From Methanobrevibacter sp. (GTDB taxonomy: Archaea > Methanobacteriota > Methanobacteria > Methanobacteriales > Methanobacteriaceae): 64,000 nt of DNA. A program made the position numbers and the translations under genes. The notes under the pieces were generated by a model, which saw nothing but the letters and a program-made list of their open reading frames with translations, ran no database searches and was not told the DNA's origin. Location: positions 62,001 through 126,000 of the forward strand of contig NZ_JAFUHT010000077.1 of the NCBI RefSeq assembly GCF_017468685.1. The letters run 5' to 3'. Positions 44,848 through 55,449 of the stretch are shown piece by piece. Position 1 is the first letter of the stretch. Each line of letters begins with the position of its first letter.

Positions 44848-45939
44848 GTGGCGGAAAATTTTAATCTGCAGGAATATTTGGCAAATGGTGCTGAAAATAT
44901 TATTAAAAATGCAATTTCTGCTACATTTAAAAATCCAAAAGAAACCTTGTTTTTAGCTAAATTCATAAAATATAGTCGCAAAGCATCGAAAATTAGAAAA
45001 CAATACGAAAAAAAGGGCATTAACATACCTGCTTTTTTAATTGCAAGCATTACAAGCAGATGTAATCTTCACTGTACAGGGTGTTATTCCCGTGCCAATG
45101 ACAACTGCAGTGACGATATTGCAATTGAACAGCTTTCAGATAGTGACTGGGAAGATATTTTCACACAGTCAAGAGATCTGGGAATTAATTTCATTGTTCT
45201 TGCAGGTGGTGAACCTTTAATTCGTGAAGATGTGATTTTAAAAGCATGCAATTTTCCTGAAATACTGTTTCCTGTTTTTACCAATGGCACCATGCTTGAT
45301 GATTCATACTTTAAATTGATAGATAAGCATAGAAATATTATTCCGATTTTGTCCATTGAGGGTGACAGGCAACTGACTGATTTTAGAAGAGGTGACGGGG
45401 TCTATGACCAATTGATGAGTTCCATGAATTATATGAATGATAATGATTTGATTTTTGGCGCATCAATAACCATCACTAAAGACAATCTTGATTATGCACT
45501 CAGTAAAGATTATATCAATGGATTATATGAATTGGGATGTAAGGTATTGTTCTTTATCGAGTTTGTTCCTGTCGATGCTGACACGATTGATTTAACAATA
45601 ACAGATTCTCAAAGAGATTATCTGTTATCTGAAATAAATAATCTGAGAGACAGATATGATGACATGCTTTTTATGTCTTTTCCTGGTGATGAAAAAGAAA
45701 GCGGAGGATGCCTGGCTGCCGGACGCGGATTTTTCCATATCAATTCACATGGCGGTGCTGAACCTTGTCCTGCTTCACCATACTCTGATATTAATGTTAA
45801 AGATACATCAGTTTTGGATGCTTTGCAGTCAAACCTGTTTAAATCACTTAGAAGTAATGGTCTTTTAATGGATCATCATGAAGGTGGTTGTGTATTGTTT
45901 GAACATGAAAAAGAAGTTAAAAAATTATTAAAAAAATAA
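44848..45939 (+). CDS. Radical SAM protein with a SPASM-like C-terminus
   Basis: 363 residues from GTG 44848, preceded by GGTG five bases upstream; longer in-frame extensions lie inside the kinase gene and are rejected. The radical SAM motif CNLHCTGC holds the [4Fe-4S] cluster, and GGEPLIRED binds SAM. The C-terminal part carries extra cysteines (GGCLAAGRGFF, EPCPASPYSD, GGCVLFEHE), suggesting an auxiliary cluster, as in SPASM proteins and anaerobic sulfatase or peptide maturases. Substrate unknown. Confidence 0.8.
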   Translation: MAENFNLQEYLANGAENIIKNAISATFKNPKETLFLAKFIKYSRKASKIRKQYEKKGINIPAFLIASITSRCNLHCTGCYSRANDNCSDDIAIEQLSDSDWEDIFTQSRDLGINFIVLAGGEPLIREDVILKACNFPEILFPVFTNGTMLDDSYFKLIDKHRNIIPILSIEGDRQLTDFRRGDGVYDQLMSSMNYMNDNDLIFGASITITKDNLDYALSKDYINGLYELGCKVLFFIEFVPVDADTIDLTITDSQRDYLLSEINNLRDRYDDMLFMSFPGDEKESGGCLAAGRGFFHINSHGGAEPCPASPYSDINVKDTSVLDALQSNLFKSLRSNGLLMDHHEGGCVLFEHEKEVKKLLKK

Positions 45940-45956
45940 AAAAAATATTGGTTTAA

Positions 45957-46673
45957 TTATACTTGGGAGTATAATAAACCTAATGCTTTACCGTAGAATA
46001 ATACTGAAAATCCACCAACTAAAATTGTAGCAATTATAAAACCGATATATGGAATTAATGAGATTATTCCACCTATTAATGCTATAATAAATATGATTAT
46101 TGCAACAAGAATGATGAATGCAATTATGTTAATTATTCCGATGGATTTTGCATCTGCAAACACTTCACCAAAGCTTAATGCTTCTGAAATGCTTCCTGTT
46201 TTTGCTAATCTTGCTAATCCTACAATTTCTAAAATTCCGAATAGGATATATATGATTATTGCAACTATTGCTAGTATGCCAAGAGATGCTAAAATATTGT
46301 CTAAACTTGCTCCGATTGCACCGGTTACCACTGCTAATGCTATTAGGATAATTGTTGGAATAATTAAGTATACAATGCTCACTATCACTGATTTAATTCC
46401 ATTTACAATATTTTCTACAATATTGAAATCAGGTATTTCATCAGAATCCTCAATTCCTTTTTTAATTACATCTAATGAGTAACCTCCAAGAATCAATGCA
46501 AAAATTAATGATATAATTCCTGCAATTGATAATATTATTGTATCAGTTACTTGGAATTGCGGTAAAACTATTGTTAAGCCTGCTATTAAGGATATTATTC
46601 CAACAATTAAGAATTTTGTATAGTCATTTAACGGGTATTTGATTGAATTTTTGATTATTTCTATTAAACTCAT
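45957..46673 (-). CDS. DUF4013 membrane protein
   Basis: 238 residues with about six hydrophobic segments. LGGYSLDVIKKGIEDSDEIPDFN (about 63-85) is the DUF4013 signature. Function unknown; common in Methanobacteriales. It diverges from surE across a region with two identical palindromes. Confidence 0.75.
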   Translation of the reverse strand: MSLIEIIKNSIKYPLNDYTKFLIVGIISLIAGLTIVLPQFQVTDTIILSIAGIISLIFALILGGYSLDVIKKGIEDSDEIPDFNIVENIVNGIKSVIVSIVYLIIPTIILIALAVVTGAIGASLDNILASLGILAIVAIIIYILFGILEIVGLARLAKTGSISEALSFGEVFADAKSIGIINIIAFIILVAIIIFIIALIGGIISLIPYIGFIIATILVGGFSVLFYGKALGLLYSQV

Positions 46674-46784
46674 TTTTTATCACCTTTTTATTTTTGTTTA
46701 ATCTATCTTTTAAAATGATTATTTCTGATTCAGTTTTTGATAGTATTTTTTATTATAATCATTAAAAAAAGATTGATGTAATTA

Positions 46785-46825
46785 TATAACTATTGTTATA
46801 CTATATAAATATAACTATTGTTATA
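46785..46825. promoter_or_regulatory. Two identical 16-bp palindromes, centres 25 bp apart
   Basis: TATAAC-TATT-GTTATA occurs at 46785-46800 and again at 46810-46825, each a perfect 6-bp inverted repeat with the same spacer. They lie between the divergent DUF4013 and surE genes, 68 bases before the surE start. They suit two dimers of a repressor but could also be AT-rich promoter sequence. Confidence 0.5.
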
Positions 46826-46892
46826 TATTTAAATAATTATTTTAATATATAAAATATATAATATTAACTAAAGACAGAAGGTTTTAAAGATT

Positions 46893-47708
46893 ATGAATAT
46901 TCTAATATCAAACGACGATGGAGTTGACGCACCGGGAATACTAGCTGCAAAACAGGCCGTAGATGATTTGGCAAATGTATATGTAGTGGCACCAGATGAA
47001 AACAATAGCAGTGTTGGTCGCAGGTTAACCTTATTCAAGCATTTAAATATCAAATCATACAAGCTAGAAGATGGAAGTCAGGCATATTCCGTATCAGGAA
47101 GCCCTGCAGATTCAGTAGTGGTAGGGGCAAAATATGTAATGGATGAAAAACCTGACTTGGTCATATCAGGAATAAATCAGGGCGTAAACATTAGCTGTGA
47201 TATAACCTCATCAGGAACAGTATGTGCGGCACTTGAAGCAGTCAGTCTGGGCATACCTGCAATTGCCGTTTCATTATTCATAGATCCAAAAACAGCATAT
47301 AAACAGGATGAAAATGGAGAATGGTATGTGGAATATGACTTTGAATTGGCAAAAAAGGTATTGCATGATATTGTTTTAAAAATCATTGAGGAAGGATTTC
47401 CTGAAAATGTGGACTTATTCAATCTAAATGTTCCAACCAATTATGAATCAGAAGAGGTTAAAATAACTCACTTATCCCATAAAATGCTTGATAAGAAAGT
47501 TATAGACAAATATGATGAGGATAAAGCTGAAATATTCAATTATCCATTGGATGAAAACCAGCCAAGCGATGATTTGATAATGATTGTCTCGGATCTTGTT
47601 AAGGAATATGATGAAGGAAGCGACGGATATGCACTTTTTGTTGAAAAATGCCCGAGTCTTACTCCTTTAAATATAAATATGACCAATCAGGATTTGAATG
47701 ATTGGTAA
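46893..47708 (+). CDS. surE: 5'/3'-nucleotidase SurE
   Basis: 271 residues. MNILISNDDGVDAPGI holds the two metal-binding Asp residues (8 and 9), and SGSPADSVV and SGINQGVNISCD ITSSGTV-type loops match SurE. It dephosphorylates nucleoside monophosphates. The next gene, a nucleobase/HMP-type permease, starts 38 bases downstream, which fits nucleotide salvage. Confidence 0.9.
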   Translation: MNILISNDDGVDAPGILAAKQAVDDLANVYVVAPDENNSSVGRRLTLFKHLNIKSYKLEDGSQAYSVSGSPADSVVVGAKYVMDEKPDLVISGINQGVNISCDITSSGTVCAALEAVSLGIPAIAVSLFIDPKTAYKQDENGEWYVEYDFELAKKVLHDIVLKIIEEGFPENVDLFNLNVPTNYESEEVKITHLSHKMLDKKVIDKYDEDKAEIFNYPLDENQPSDDLIMIVSDLVKEYDEGSDGYALFVEKCPSLTPLNINMTNQDLNDW

Positions 47709-47746
47709 TGTCTCGTTTCTAAATAATAACTATTTTTAGGTTTAAA

Positions 47747-48937
47747 ATGAAAGACAGTAAAAATATATATCGGACCGGACTTTTCACCAATGCTATAATA
47801 TGGTTTGGAGTTGCAATTTCAGTATCAGAAATTGAAGCGGGAGTGCAGATTGCTTCAGCTGCACCAATAAATTCAATTTGGGTTCCATTAATACTCGGAC
47901 ATGTAGTTGGAGGAATAATGCTTTTTTTAGTTGGTCTTATTGGAGCCCGCCTTAGAGTAAATGCAATGGAATCAATCAAGTCAACTTTCGGAAATATCGG
48001 TTCAAAATTCTTCGCATCACTAAATGTCCTGCAGCTTATTGCATGGGTTGCAGTTTTAAATGCACAGGGAGCACTGGCATTATTGGGCCTGAATTTAGGA
48101 ATACCTTTCCCCGCCATATGTTTTATTCTGGCAATACTGGTTGCCATTTGGGTGTTCATCGGTCTTCAACGCTCATCAAAAATCACCAGTGTTGTAATGA
48201 TTGTTTTAACAGTACTTTTGATATTATTGTCTTTTAAGCTATTGGGATTTAATGCATATAATACATTACCTGTAAAGAATTCATTAACCTTCTGGAACAT
48301 CTTTGAAATCTCCATTGCAATGCCAATTTCATGGCTGCCGGTTATTTCAGATTATACTAAAGATGCACAAAAGCCAGTTAAGGCAACTGCAGTTTCAGCT
48401 ATAGCATATACCATTGCAAGTCTTTGGATGTATTTTATCGGCGTAGAAGTTGTAGGCATTGGAACCACAAGCATTTCACAGGCAATTCTCATTGCAGGAC
48501 TTGGAATTCCTGGAGTGATAATTATGGTTCTTTCAACAGTCACAACCAATTTCCTTGCAACCAATTCAGCAGGAGAATCCGCAAAGGCCATTTTCAACAG
48601 CCTGGACCCTAAGGTCACTGGAGTTATTGTAAGTATTTTAAGTGCACTGTTGGCAATTTCCGGAATAATGGACCATTATATCAATTTCTTATACCTGATT
48701 AGTTCAGTATTTGGTCCGATGGCTGCTGTTCTTTTGGTTTCATTTTACTTTGGAAATGACAATAATAATGTTAAAGACTGGTATTGGAATGTTTTTTCAT
48801 GGTTTGTTGGTTTTATCGTTTATCAGCTGACAGTTAGTTTGGATTCAATATTTTTAGGTCCAACTCTATTAGCAATTATCTCATCAGCCATATTAACATA
48901 CATTTGGATTATTTTAAAAAAAAGAATAGATGTTTAA
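47747..48937 (+). CDS. NCS1-family permease (CytX-like)
   Basis: 396 residues with about 12 membrane segments. AIIWFGVAISVSEIEAG and LAGLGIPGVII-like stretches match nucleobase:cation symporter-1 proteins. Its length and the AIIWFGVAIS start suit the CytX group, thought to carry the thiamine precursor hydroxymethylpyrimidine. Next to SurE, a pyrimidine or purine base would also be reasonable. Bidirectional terminator follows. Confidence 0.65.
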   Translation: MKDSKNIYRTGLFTNAIIWFGVAISVSEIEAGVQIASAAPINSIWVPLILGHVVGGIMLFLVGLIGARLRVNAMESIKSTFGNIGSKFFASLNVLQLIAWVAVLNAQGALALLGLNLGIPFPAICFILAILVAIWVFIGLQRSSKITSVVMIVLTVLLILLSFKLLGFNAYNTLPVKNSLTFWNIFEISIAMPISWLPVISDYTKDAQKPVKATAVSAIAYTIASLWMYFIGVEVVGIGTTSISQAILIAGLGIPGVIIMVLSTVTTNFLATNSAGESAKAIFNSLDPKVTGVIVSILSALLAISGIMDHYINFLYLISSVFGPMAAVLLVSFYFGNDNNNVKDWYWNVFSWFVGFIVYQLTVSLDSIFLGPTLLAIISSAILTYIWIILKKRIDV

Positions 48938-48954
48938 GTTAAATTAACTTAAAC
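48932..48954. terminator. Hairpin between convergent genes
   Basis: GTTTAAGTT (48932-48940) pairs perfectly with AACTTAAAC (48946-48954) around a 5-base loop, overlapping the permease stop and two bases before the end of the MFS gene. Confidence 0.6.
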
Positions 48955-48956
48955 AA

Positions 48957-50345
48957 TTATTGATTAGCTTTCATGGTTGCAATCTGCTCATCACGATTTT
49001 TTAGCCTTAAAGTGAATATGAATGCAATTAATGCAATTGCGGAAGCTAAAATCAGGCTAATAGTATATCCCAATATGCCTGAAAATGATGCAATCACTCC
49101 TCCAATCAACGCTCCGCCTATAAGCTGACCGGCACTTGAAAGCATATTGACGATGGCCTGACCTGCACCTCTTTCATAAGGTTTTGCTTCACATAGGACA
49201 ATATATCTTAATGGTGCTCCAATAATGGTTACAAGACCAACACCGACCAAAAGACCGGAAATGATAAATAAAATTAAATTACCTGGATATATTGAAATAA
49301 CAATCAAACCAATTGCCAATATCAATGTTCCAACCATCATGATTTTACGTGATCCTGTTGAGTCAAGGATTTTACCGAGAATTGGTGCTGCAACAGCATT
49401 TGCCCCTAAAATAGGAATCAGCATCAGACTGGCAAATTGATTAGTCAATCCCATTGATAGGATTACCAATGACGGGACAAAAATAACAGATGAATAGATT
49501 ATGCCATAACATAAAGTTTCAATGCATGCAATGGCTATTTCACTGTTTTTCAACATGTGTATAGGTATGATCGATTCAGTTGCATTTATTTCTATTTTAA
49601 TGAATATCGGAAGCAATATTATGAATATTACCAGGAAAGGCAACACGTTAAATGACAGCAGGCTGTTTAGGAAATTACTTGAGTCAATTTGGTTTAAGCC
49701 ATATGCCAGACATATTGCAAGCAGACTCAAAATAACGATTCCAACATAGTCTATTTTCATTTTTCTGTCATCTTCATTGCCCGGAAGGATGTAGTATGCA
49801 AATACTATAAGGAATATGCTTATCGGAATATTGATTGTAAAGCACCAATGCCAACCGAATGGTATTAATGCAGCACCAACCAATGGTCCTCCAATAGCAG
49901 ATATTCCAAATACGCTTCCAAGTATTCCCAATGCTTTTCCTCTTTCTTTTAATGGGAATGCATCTCCTACAAATGCTCCGGCTACAGGAAATAATCCTCC
50001 ACAACCGAATCCTTGAATGATTCTTCCAAGAAATATTGCTTCTATGTTAGGTGAAAATGCAATTAAAGATGATCCGATACCAAAAAGCACCACATCCAGT
50101 ATGAAAATCTTTTTTCTACCGTAAAAATCAGAAAATTTGGCCAGTACAGGTGATCCGATCATGAACGTGATTACAAATAATGTGAATATCCAACTGGATT
50201 CTCTGCTGGTTAAGTTGAATGTCTGTTCAATTGATGGCAGCACAGGACCTATTATTCCTGTGTCAAGTGAGCCCATAAATACACCTATTAAAAATAATAG
50301 AAGTATCAGGTTTCGTGTTTTTGTATCTAATGTTTTTGATGTCAT
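48957..50345 (-). CDS. MFS drug transporter (DHA2 type)
   Basis: 462 residues from ATG 50345; the ATG at 50375 would add ten residues but lies inside a TATA-like run, whereas AAGAGA precedes 50345. About 14 membrane segments; GSLDTGIIGPVLPSI opens helix 1, LAKFSDFYGRKKIF is the loop 2-3 motif and GILGSVFGISAIGGPLVGAAL motif C. It is related to, but clearly distinct from, the tandem MFS pair at 31-34 kb. Substrate unknown. Confidence 0.8.
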   Translation of the reverse strand: MTSKTLDTKTRNLILLLFLIGVFMGSLDTGIIGPVLPSIEQTFNLTSRESSWIFTLFVITFMIGSPVLAKFSDFYGRKKIFILDVVLFGIGSSLIAFSPNIEAIFLGRIIQGFGCGGLFPVAGAFVGDAFPLKERGKALGILGSVFGISAIGGPLVGAALIPFGWHWCFTINIPISIFLIVFAYYILPGNEDDRKMKIDYVGIVILSLLAICLAYGLNQIDSSNFLNSLLSFNVLPFLVIFIILLPIFIKIEINATESIIPIHMLKNSEIAIACIETLCYGIIYSSVIFVPSLVILSMGLTNQFASLMLIPILGANAVAAPILGKILDSTGSRKIMMVGTLILAIGLIVISIYPGNLILFIISGLLVGVGLVTIIGAPLRYIVLCEAKPYERGAGQAIVNMLSSAGQLIGGALIGGVIASFSGILGYTISLILASAIALIAFIFTLRLKNRDEQIATMKANQ

Positions 50346-50490
50346 AGTATCTCTTGAAAATTGAATTATATTCATGTATTATATTAATTAACTGTTTATT
50401 TAAATTTTCATGTAAGAAATTTGATACAGATAATTTCCATAAGCTTTTCATCATGTTTAATAAGTATGATTGACAAAAATAGTTTTAATT

Positions 50491-51459
50491 ATGACAGAAA
50501 AGTTTTCCCTTAAATACTCAAATGACGTGCCTAGAGATTACGATACTTCAAAAATGCAGTTTACATTTGATTTCATATATCTGGTTTTTAAGCGTGACGT
50601 ATCAATTGACGGAGCAGTTCGTGTCGTTGCAAATGAGTATAATTTATCACAGGACTATCTGAAGGATTATCTGATTAAAAATAAATATATATTAAATAAA
50701 GCGAATAAAAATGAACAGACTAGGCAGCTTAAAAAGTATAATACCAAGACATTAAAAAAGATTCTTAAAAAAGAAGGTCTTAAAGCTTCTGGAAAAAGAG
50801 AAAAAATCGAAGAGAAAATATTGGAAAATGGGCTTTTAGGTCAGGACTATTATCTGTCTTCAAAATCCAGGATATTTTATAAAAACAAGAAAAGAAGAAT
50901 GAATATTTTCACTGATTATCTGTTTGAAAACTATTACTTTGATGAATTCAATGAATATTATATGGATAATTTCAGAAAAAAGGAAGCTAAAATCCCTGTT
51001 GAATTTATAAAGCAGCATATTTCTAAAGCAATTGAAGATAAACACCACAGTAATTATATTTTAAATACACAAATTCTGGCAAATCATTTTTTCATTAAAG
51101 AAAATTACAAAAGAATGCTTGAGTATGTCCTTAAAAGTTTCTGTATGAATTTAAATCCTATTTGGAAGGTCAATGAATTAACAAGTCATGTCGGAATTGA
51201 TATTGAAACCTATGACAATCTGATATTTTTAAATGAAAAAATTGGGAAAAATAGGATTATTCAATCTTTTTATGTTGTCTGGGATTCATTTAACTTTGAA
51301 AAGATTATTGTCTCCAAATATGATGGTTACAGGTGCCTTAAGGATATTCTTCACCTGAAAGACTACAATAAAATTAATGATAATTTGGATGATAAATTCT
51401 ATTTAAATGATGAGTTGAAAATTAAAAGAATCACTCAAAAAACCCTGTTTGACTTTTGA
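50491..51459 (+). CDS. SAP-domain protein, function unknown
   Basis: 322 residues from ATG 50491. Residues about 85-116 form a SAP motif (NTKTLKKILKKEGLKASGKR, then EKIEEKIL), a DNA-binding helix-extension-helix. The rest is helical with aromatic clusters (IFTDYLFENYYFDEFNEYYM; YKRMLEYVLKSFCMNLNPIW) and a basic end. A TATA-like stretch about 27 bases before the ATG, with no SD, suggests a leaderless mRNA. It may act on chromatin, DNA ends or tRNA genes; no family name is known to me. Confidence 0.65.
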   Translation: MTEKFSLKYSNDVPRDYDTSKMQFTFDFIYLVFKRDVSIDGAVRVVANEYNLSQDYLKDYLIKNKYILNKANKNEQTRQLKKYNTKTLKKILKKEGLKASGKREKIEEKILENGLLGQDYYLSSKSRIFYKNKKRRMNIFTDYLFENYYFDEFNEYYMDNFRKKEAKIPVEFIKQHISKAIEDKHHSNYILNTQILANHFFIKENYKRMLEYVLKSFCMNLNPIWKVNELTSHVGIDIETYDNLIFLNEKIGKNRIIQSFYVVWDSFNFEKIIVSKYDGYRCLKDILHLKDYNKINDNLDDKFYLNDELKIKRITQKTLFDF

Positions 51460-51630
51460 TTTTTGCAATTAAATATTTTATATTTCTAAAAAAAGTTAGA
51501 TGTATCATTTGTTTTTAAATAAAAATCAACCAACAATCAATTTAAAAAGAATTATGACTATTAAAATAATAAGTTAGATATTCAACTATTGAAATAAAAA
51601 TAGATTTCTTTGATATAAAATAATAGGGGA

Positions 51631-51649
51631 AGTGTATGATAATACACTA
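51631..51649 (-). terminator. Hairpin after the alanine symporter gene
   Basis: AGTGTAT (51631-51637) pairs perfectly with ATACACT (51642-51648) around a 4-base loop. It overlaps the minus-strand stop codon (51647-51649). Confidence 0.5.
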
Positions 51650-53062
51650 ATACCATGTATCCAACATTTTCGTGTCAATATCAATATCCGTTGCATCAAA
51701 TATCGGATCTTTTCCCTCTTTTTTCTGCTTTTCATAATCTTTAAGACAGTCAACAGCAATCCTGCCCAATGAAACACATGCAGGAAGATTTATCAGTGTC
51801 ATCAGACCCATTGTAATGTCTGCCATTGCCCATGCGGCATCCATTGGAATAATGGCTCCAATAAAAACTATGAAAGCAGCTGCGACATAGAATATATTCA
51901 TGAATCTTTTTGAAGGCTTGTTTTTGCGATTTAAATAGATTAAAGCATTATCCACATAGTATAGGTTTCCAAGCAACGTGGTGAATGCAAAAAGCACCAT
52001 TGCAACTGTTATGAATATTGGTCCTGCAGTGCCGAAAACACTTCCGATTGCACTTTGCACATATGGGGCTCCTGAAACGGCAGCATTTCTTGCAACGCCT
52101 GTTGACAAACACATCAGTGCAGTTGCAGTACATAAAAGCAATGTGTCAATATATACAGATAATGTCTGTACCAATCCCTGTTTTGCAGGATGTGAAACTG
52201 TCGCTGATGCGGATGCATTTGGAGCAGATCCCACACCTGCCTCATTTGAGAACAGTCCTCTTTTTATTCCATATACTATACATGAACCTGCAAACCCTGC
52301 AAAGATTGATTGGAAATCAAATGCATTCTGGAAAATCAAAGCAAACATTGCCGGAATGTTATAATAGTTTACAAGGATGACGATTAATGATACAATAACA
52401 TAAGAAACACCCATTAATGGCACAATGGTATTTGTCACCTTAATTATTCTTTTACCTCCTCCAAGCAAACAATATCCGGTTATTATGGCCAGTATCGCAC
52501 CTATAATCATCGGGGTGGTTGCAGGATTGTAGAATGAATAATCCATAAAGGTTGACTGCAGATTATATGAGCACAGTAAATTGAAACCCAATGCATATGT
52601 AGCAATTAAACATATGCAGAACAGTGCTGCGATTTTAGGTTTTTTCAAGCCCTGTTCAATATAGTATGCAGGTCCTCCGTAAAAGTTTCCGTCATTATCC
52701 ATTCTTTTGAAAATCTGTGCAAGAGTACTTTCAATGAATGCTGAAGATGCACCTATTATACACATAAGCCACATCCAGAATACTGCTCCAGGTCCACCTA
52801 GACATATTGCAGTTGAAACACCTATAATGTTGCCGGTTCCAACCCTTGAAGCGGTAGATACAAGCATTGCCTGCAGGGATGATACAGAACTTTCATCACC
52901 TGAAGGTTCAAAGAGTATCCTTAAAGATTCAACGAACAGTCTGATTTGCACTCCTCTGGTTTTTAGAGTAAAATACAATCCTGCCACTGCCATGACAATA
53001 ATCAATATTGGAAAGTACAATACTCCATCAATTTGATTCAATATATAAACTATATCTATCAT
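51647..53062 (-). CDS. Alanine/glycine:cation symporter (AGCS family)
   Basis: 471 residues, about 11 membrane segments. TASRVGTGNIIGVSTAICLGGPGAVFWMW and KRGLFSNEAGVGSAPNASASA-type stretches are the sodium:alanine symporter signatures. It imports alanine or glycine with a cation. The two acidic C-terminal ATDIDIDTKM residues form a soluble tail. Monocistronic, long AT-rich upstream region shared with the divergent histidine kinase. Confidence 0.85.
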   Translation of the reverse strand: MIDIVYILNQIDGVLYFPILIIVMAVAGLYFTLKTRGVQIRLFVESLRILFEPSGDESSVSSLQAMLVSTASRVGTGNIIGVSTAICLGGPGAVFWMWLMCIIGASSAFIESTLAQIFKRMDNDGNFYGGPAYYIEQGLKKPKIAALFCICLIATYALGFNLLCSYNLQSTFMDYSFYNPATTPMIIGAILAIITGYCLLGGGKRIIKVTNTIVPLMGVSYVIVSLIVILVNYYNIPAMFALIFQNAFDFQSIFAGFAGSCIVYGIKRGLFSNEAGVGSAPNASASATVSHPAKQGLVQTLSVYIDTLLLCTATALMCLSTGVARNAAVSGAPYVQSAIGSVFGTAGPIFITVAMVLFAFTTLLGNLYYVDNALIYLNRKNKPSKRFMNIFYVAAAFIVFIGAIIPMDAAWAMADITMGLMTLINLPACVSLGRIAVDCLKDYEKQKKEGKDPIFDATDIDIDTKMLDTWY

Positions 53063-53326
53063 AAACTCTCCTTTAAAAAATTTAAATTAAATGTTAGATA
53101 TAAATTTCTAATTTTTTATATAAATTATTTTTTAAAATCTTATATTTAATGCATTATATTTAATCAGTTTATAATTTTTTTAAAATATTTTCAAATAATT
53201 CAAAAATAGGACTACCAAATTATACAACTAAGGAATTTAAGTCTATAAAATTAGTACAATTATACTATTTAAATATGATTACAGACAAATAATTATATAA
53301 TATTAATAATTAAGATTGGTGTTTTG

Positions 53327-55195
53327 ATGAGAGTGGAAAAAGAATATAGGCATTTGGAAGGAATTGACGAAATTCGCATTTTTAATGCAAGCCGAAAAGA
53401 TTTTTATAATCCAACACCTAAGGAATTTGATGTGGAAGACCTTCCGCTTCAAGAACTGATAAATAACATCCCTGTTGAAATCCATTCACTGGTTCCATTG
53501 GATGAAGAAAAAGATTTTATCATTCAAAATGTGGGCAAATTCACTCTCAACAAATATAATTGTACACAAAATGATGTTAAAGGCAGACGGTTAAGCAAAC
53601 TGTCACCGTTATTTTACGAAATTCTTTATGATGAATTGGTCGATGTGTATGAAAATCATTCAATTAAAAAGATAAGATTTGTATATTATTCTAAAAACAA
53701 GTTATCAAAGCTAAGCAATGCCAAAATCGTTTATGACAAAGGCAGAATCTTTGTAACAACAAACAATATCGACACAAAAATAAGCAGCCGTGCTGATTTG
53801 GAATATAGAAACTTTGATGAAGATAAAAACGACATCATGGAAAGTTTTTCACAAACCGGCAGTTGCTACAATGTCAACGGAAAATACACCTGGTCACAGG
53901 GAATATACAATATCATAAACCGTGCAAAAGAGGATGCAGACGATTATTACAATATAGTCTTTGATTTGGTAATACCTGAAGACAAACACATTGTCAATAA
54001 AATTTTTGAAATTACAAATAAGGAAACAGCACAGTTTGAGGAAATCATCCGCATTAAAACAAAAGACGGAATCTTAAAAAGAATCCACATAAGCATCAAT
54101 TCATATTATGATGAAAGTGGAATCATTGTCCGTCAGGGCCTCATGAACGACATAACACATTATGTAAATGATGAGCTTACCAAACCTGTTGACTTTCTTT
54201 TGGACGGATTTAAAAACAGCACAAAACTGGCTTTGCTTATGGAACCTCTAAATGCCAAACAATACAAATTCTCCAAAGGATTTTACAGTCTTGTTGAGAT
54301 GGAACCTCCAAAATATTATCATTCAAGAGATATTTTAAACAATATTGTAGAGGAGGAAGCAGTTCAAAAAATCAATAAGTTAATTAATGGTGAATTGGAC
54401 AATATTGATGATACAATCAGTTATTACGTTAACGGAGATCCCAACAATAAGAAAGTGGTTGACCTCTACATTGAACGATTTGAACACGGCAATGAAATTC
54501 ACAGTCTTGGATTTCTAACAGACATTACTGAAGAATGGCGCAAACAGGAACAGCTGATTGCATCAAATGATGACAGGCTGATTCTGATTAAGGAGATTCA
54601 CCACAGGGTGAAAAATAACCTGCAGGTTTTAAACAGTTTTTTAAACCTTGAAAAAAGAGCATATAGAAATAATCCTGATTTGATAATCGAGCATATGCAG
54701 ACACGTCTAACATCACTTGCACTGCTTCATGAAAAGACATACAACTCACAGGATTTCAAAAACATCAGCTTAAAAGACTATCTGACAGATCATGACAGAC
54801 AGACTACAAATGTGGTCGATTCACCTAAACATATCAATTTTGAAACCATTGTGGATGATGATTTGAACCTGTCAATTGAAGTTATTACACCACTACTTCT
54901 GATAATTGACGAGATAACAATGAATGCCGTTAAATATGCTTTTCCAGACAAGTCATCAACTGACAACAGGATTACAAAATCAATTAAAAGCCTGGACAAT
55001 GATACTGCAGAACTGATTATAAAAGATAACGGTGTAGGCCTAAAAGATGTAAATAATATTACTGCAAATTTAGGTTGTGAAATCATCAAAAGCTTAACCA
55101 AGCAGTTAGGCGGAAAAATCAGTTTAATGGAACTTGAAAAGGGAACCGGATACAGATTAGTATTTCCAAAGGTAATGGAGCACACCATTGAATAA
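53327..55195 (+). CDS. PAS-domain sensor histidine kinase (HisKA_2 type)
   Basis: 622 residues. The N-terminal part and three PAS-like domains (around 10-110, 155-285 with FEEIIRIKTKDGILKRIHIS, and 300-410) have no membrane helix, so the sensor is cytoplasmic. The dimerisation box EIHHRVKNNLQVLNSFLNLE (His near residue 424) and the N-box DEITMNAVKYAF and DNGVGL are those of HisKA_2 kinases. No receiver-domain partner is adjacent. It probably senses redox or small ligands. Confidence 0.8.
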   Translation: MRVEKEYRHLEGIDEIRIFNASRKDFYNPTPKEFDVEDLPLQELINNIPVEIHSLVPLDEEKDFIIQNVGKFTLNKYNCTQNDVKGRRLSKLSPLFYEILYDELVDVYENHSIKKIRFVYYSKNKLSKLSNAKIVYDKGRIFVTTNNIDTKISSRADLEYRNFDEDKNDIMESFSQTGSCYNVNGKYTWSQGIYNIINRAKEDADDYYNIVFDLVIPEDKHIVNKIFEITNKETAQFEEIIRIKTKDGILKRIHISINSYYDESGIIVRQGLMNDITHYVNDELTKPVDFLLDGFKNSTKLALLMEPLNAKQYKFSKGFYSLVEMEPPKYYHSRDILNNIVEEEAVQKINKLINGELDNIDDTISYYVNGDPNNKKVVDLYIERFEHGNEIHSLGFLTDITEEWRKQEQLIASNDDRLILIKEIHHRVKNNLQVLNSFLNLEKRAYRNNPDLIIEHMQTRLTSLALLHEKTYNSQDFKNISLKDYLTDHDRQTTNVVDSPKHINFETIVDDDLNLSIEVITPLLLIIDEITMNAVKYAFPDKSSTDNRITKSIKSLDNDTAELIIKDNGVGLKDVNNITANLGCEIIKSLTKQLGGKISLMELEKGTGYRLVFPKVMEHTIE

Positions 55196-55449
55196 TTTCT
55201 ATAATATTATTTTAATCACCCATTATTTTTCTAAAAATTTTTTTTAGTTTTTAGGCATTAATTTTATAAATTAATCAAGATTAATGTAAAAAATTATTTA
55301 CTTTACTTAATTTATCCAATGAATTTTTAAACAAAATAATGATTTAGAGATTATTTTAATCCAATTAAACAATGCTAAAGTTTAAATAAGTTATAAAATT
55401 CAATTATAATTATATGCTATACTATAGCATATTTAAACGGAGGCATCTA

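Noticed and set aside
55249-55262. TTAGGCATTA resembling the TTAGG operator
   Set aside because: Only one arm is present and it is too far (about 190 bases) from the next start codon.
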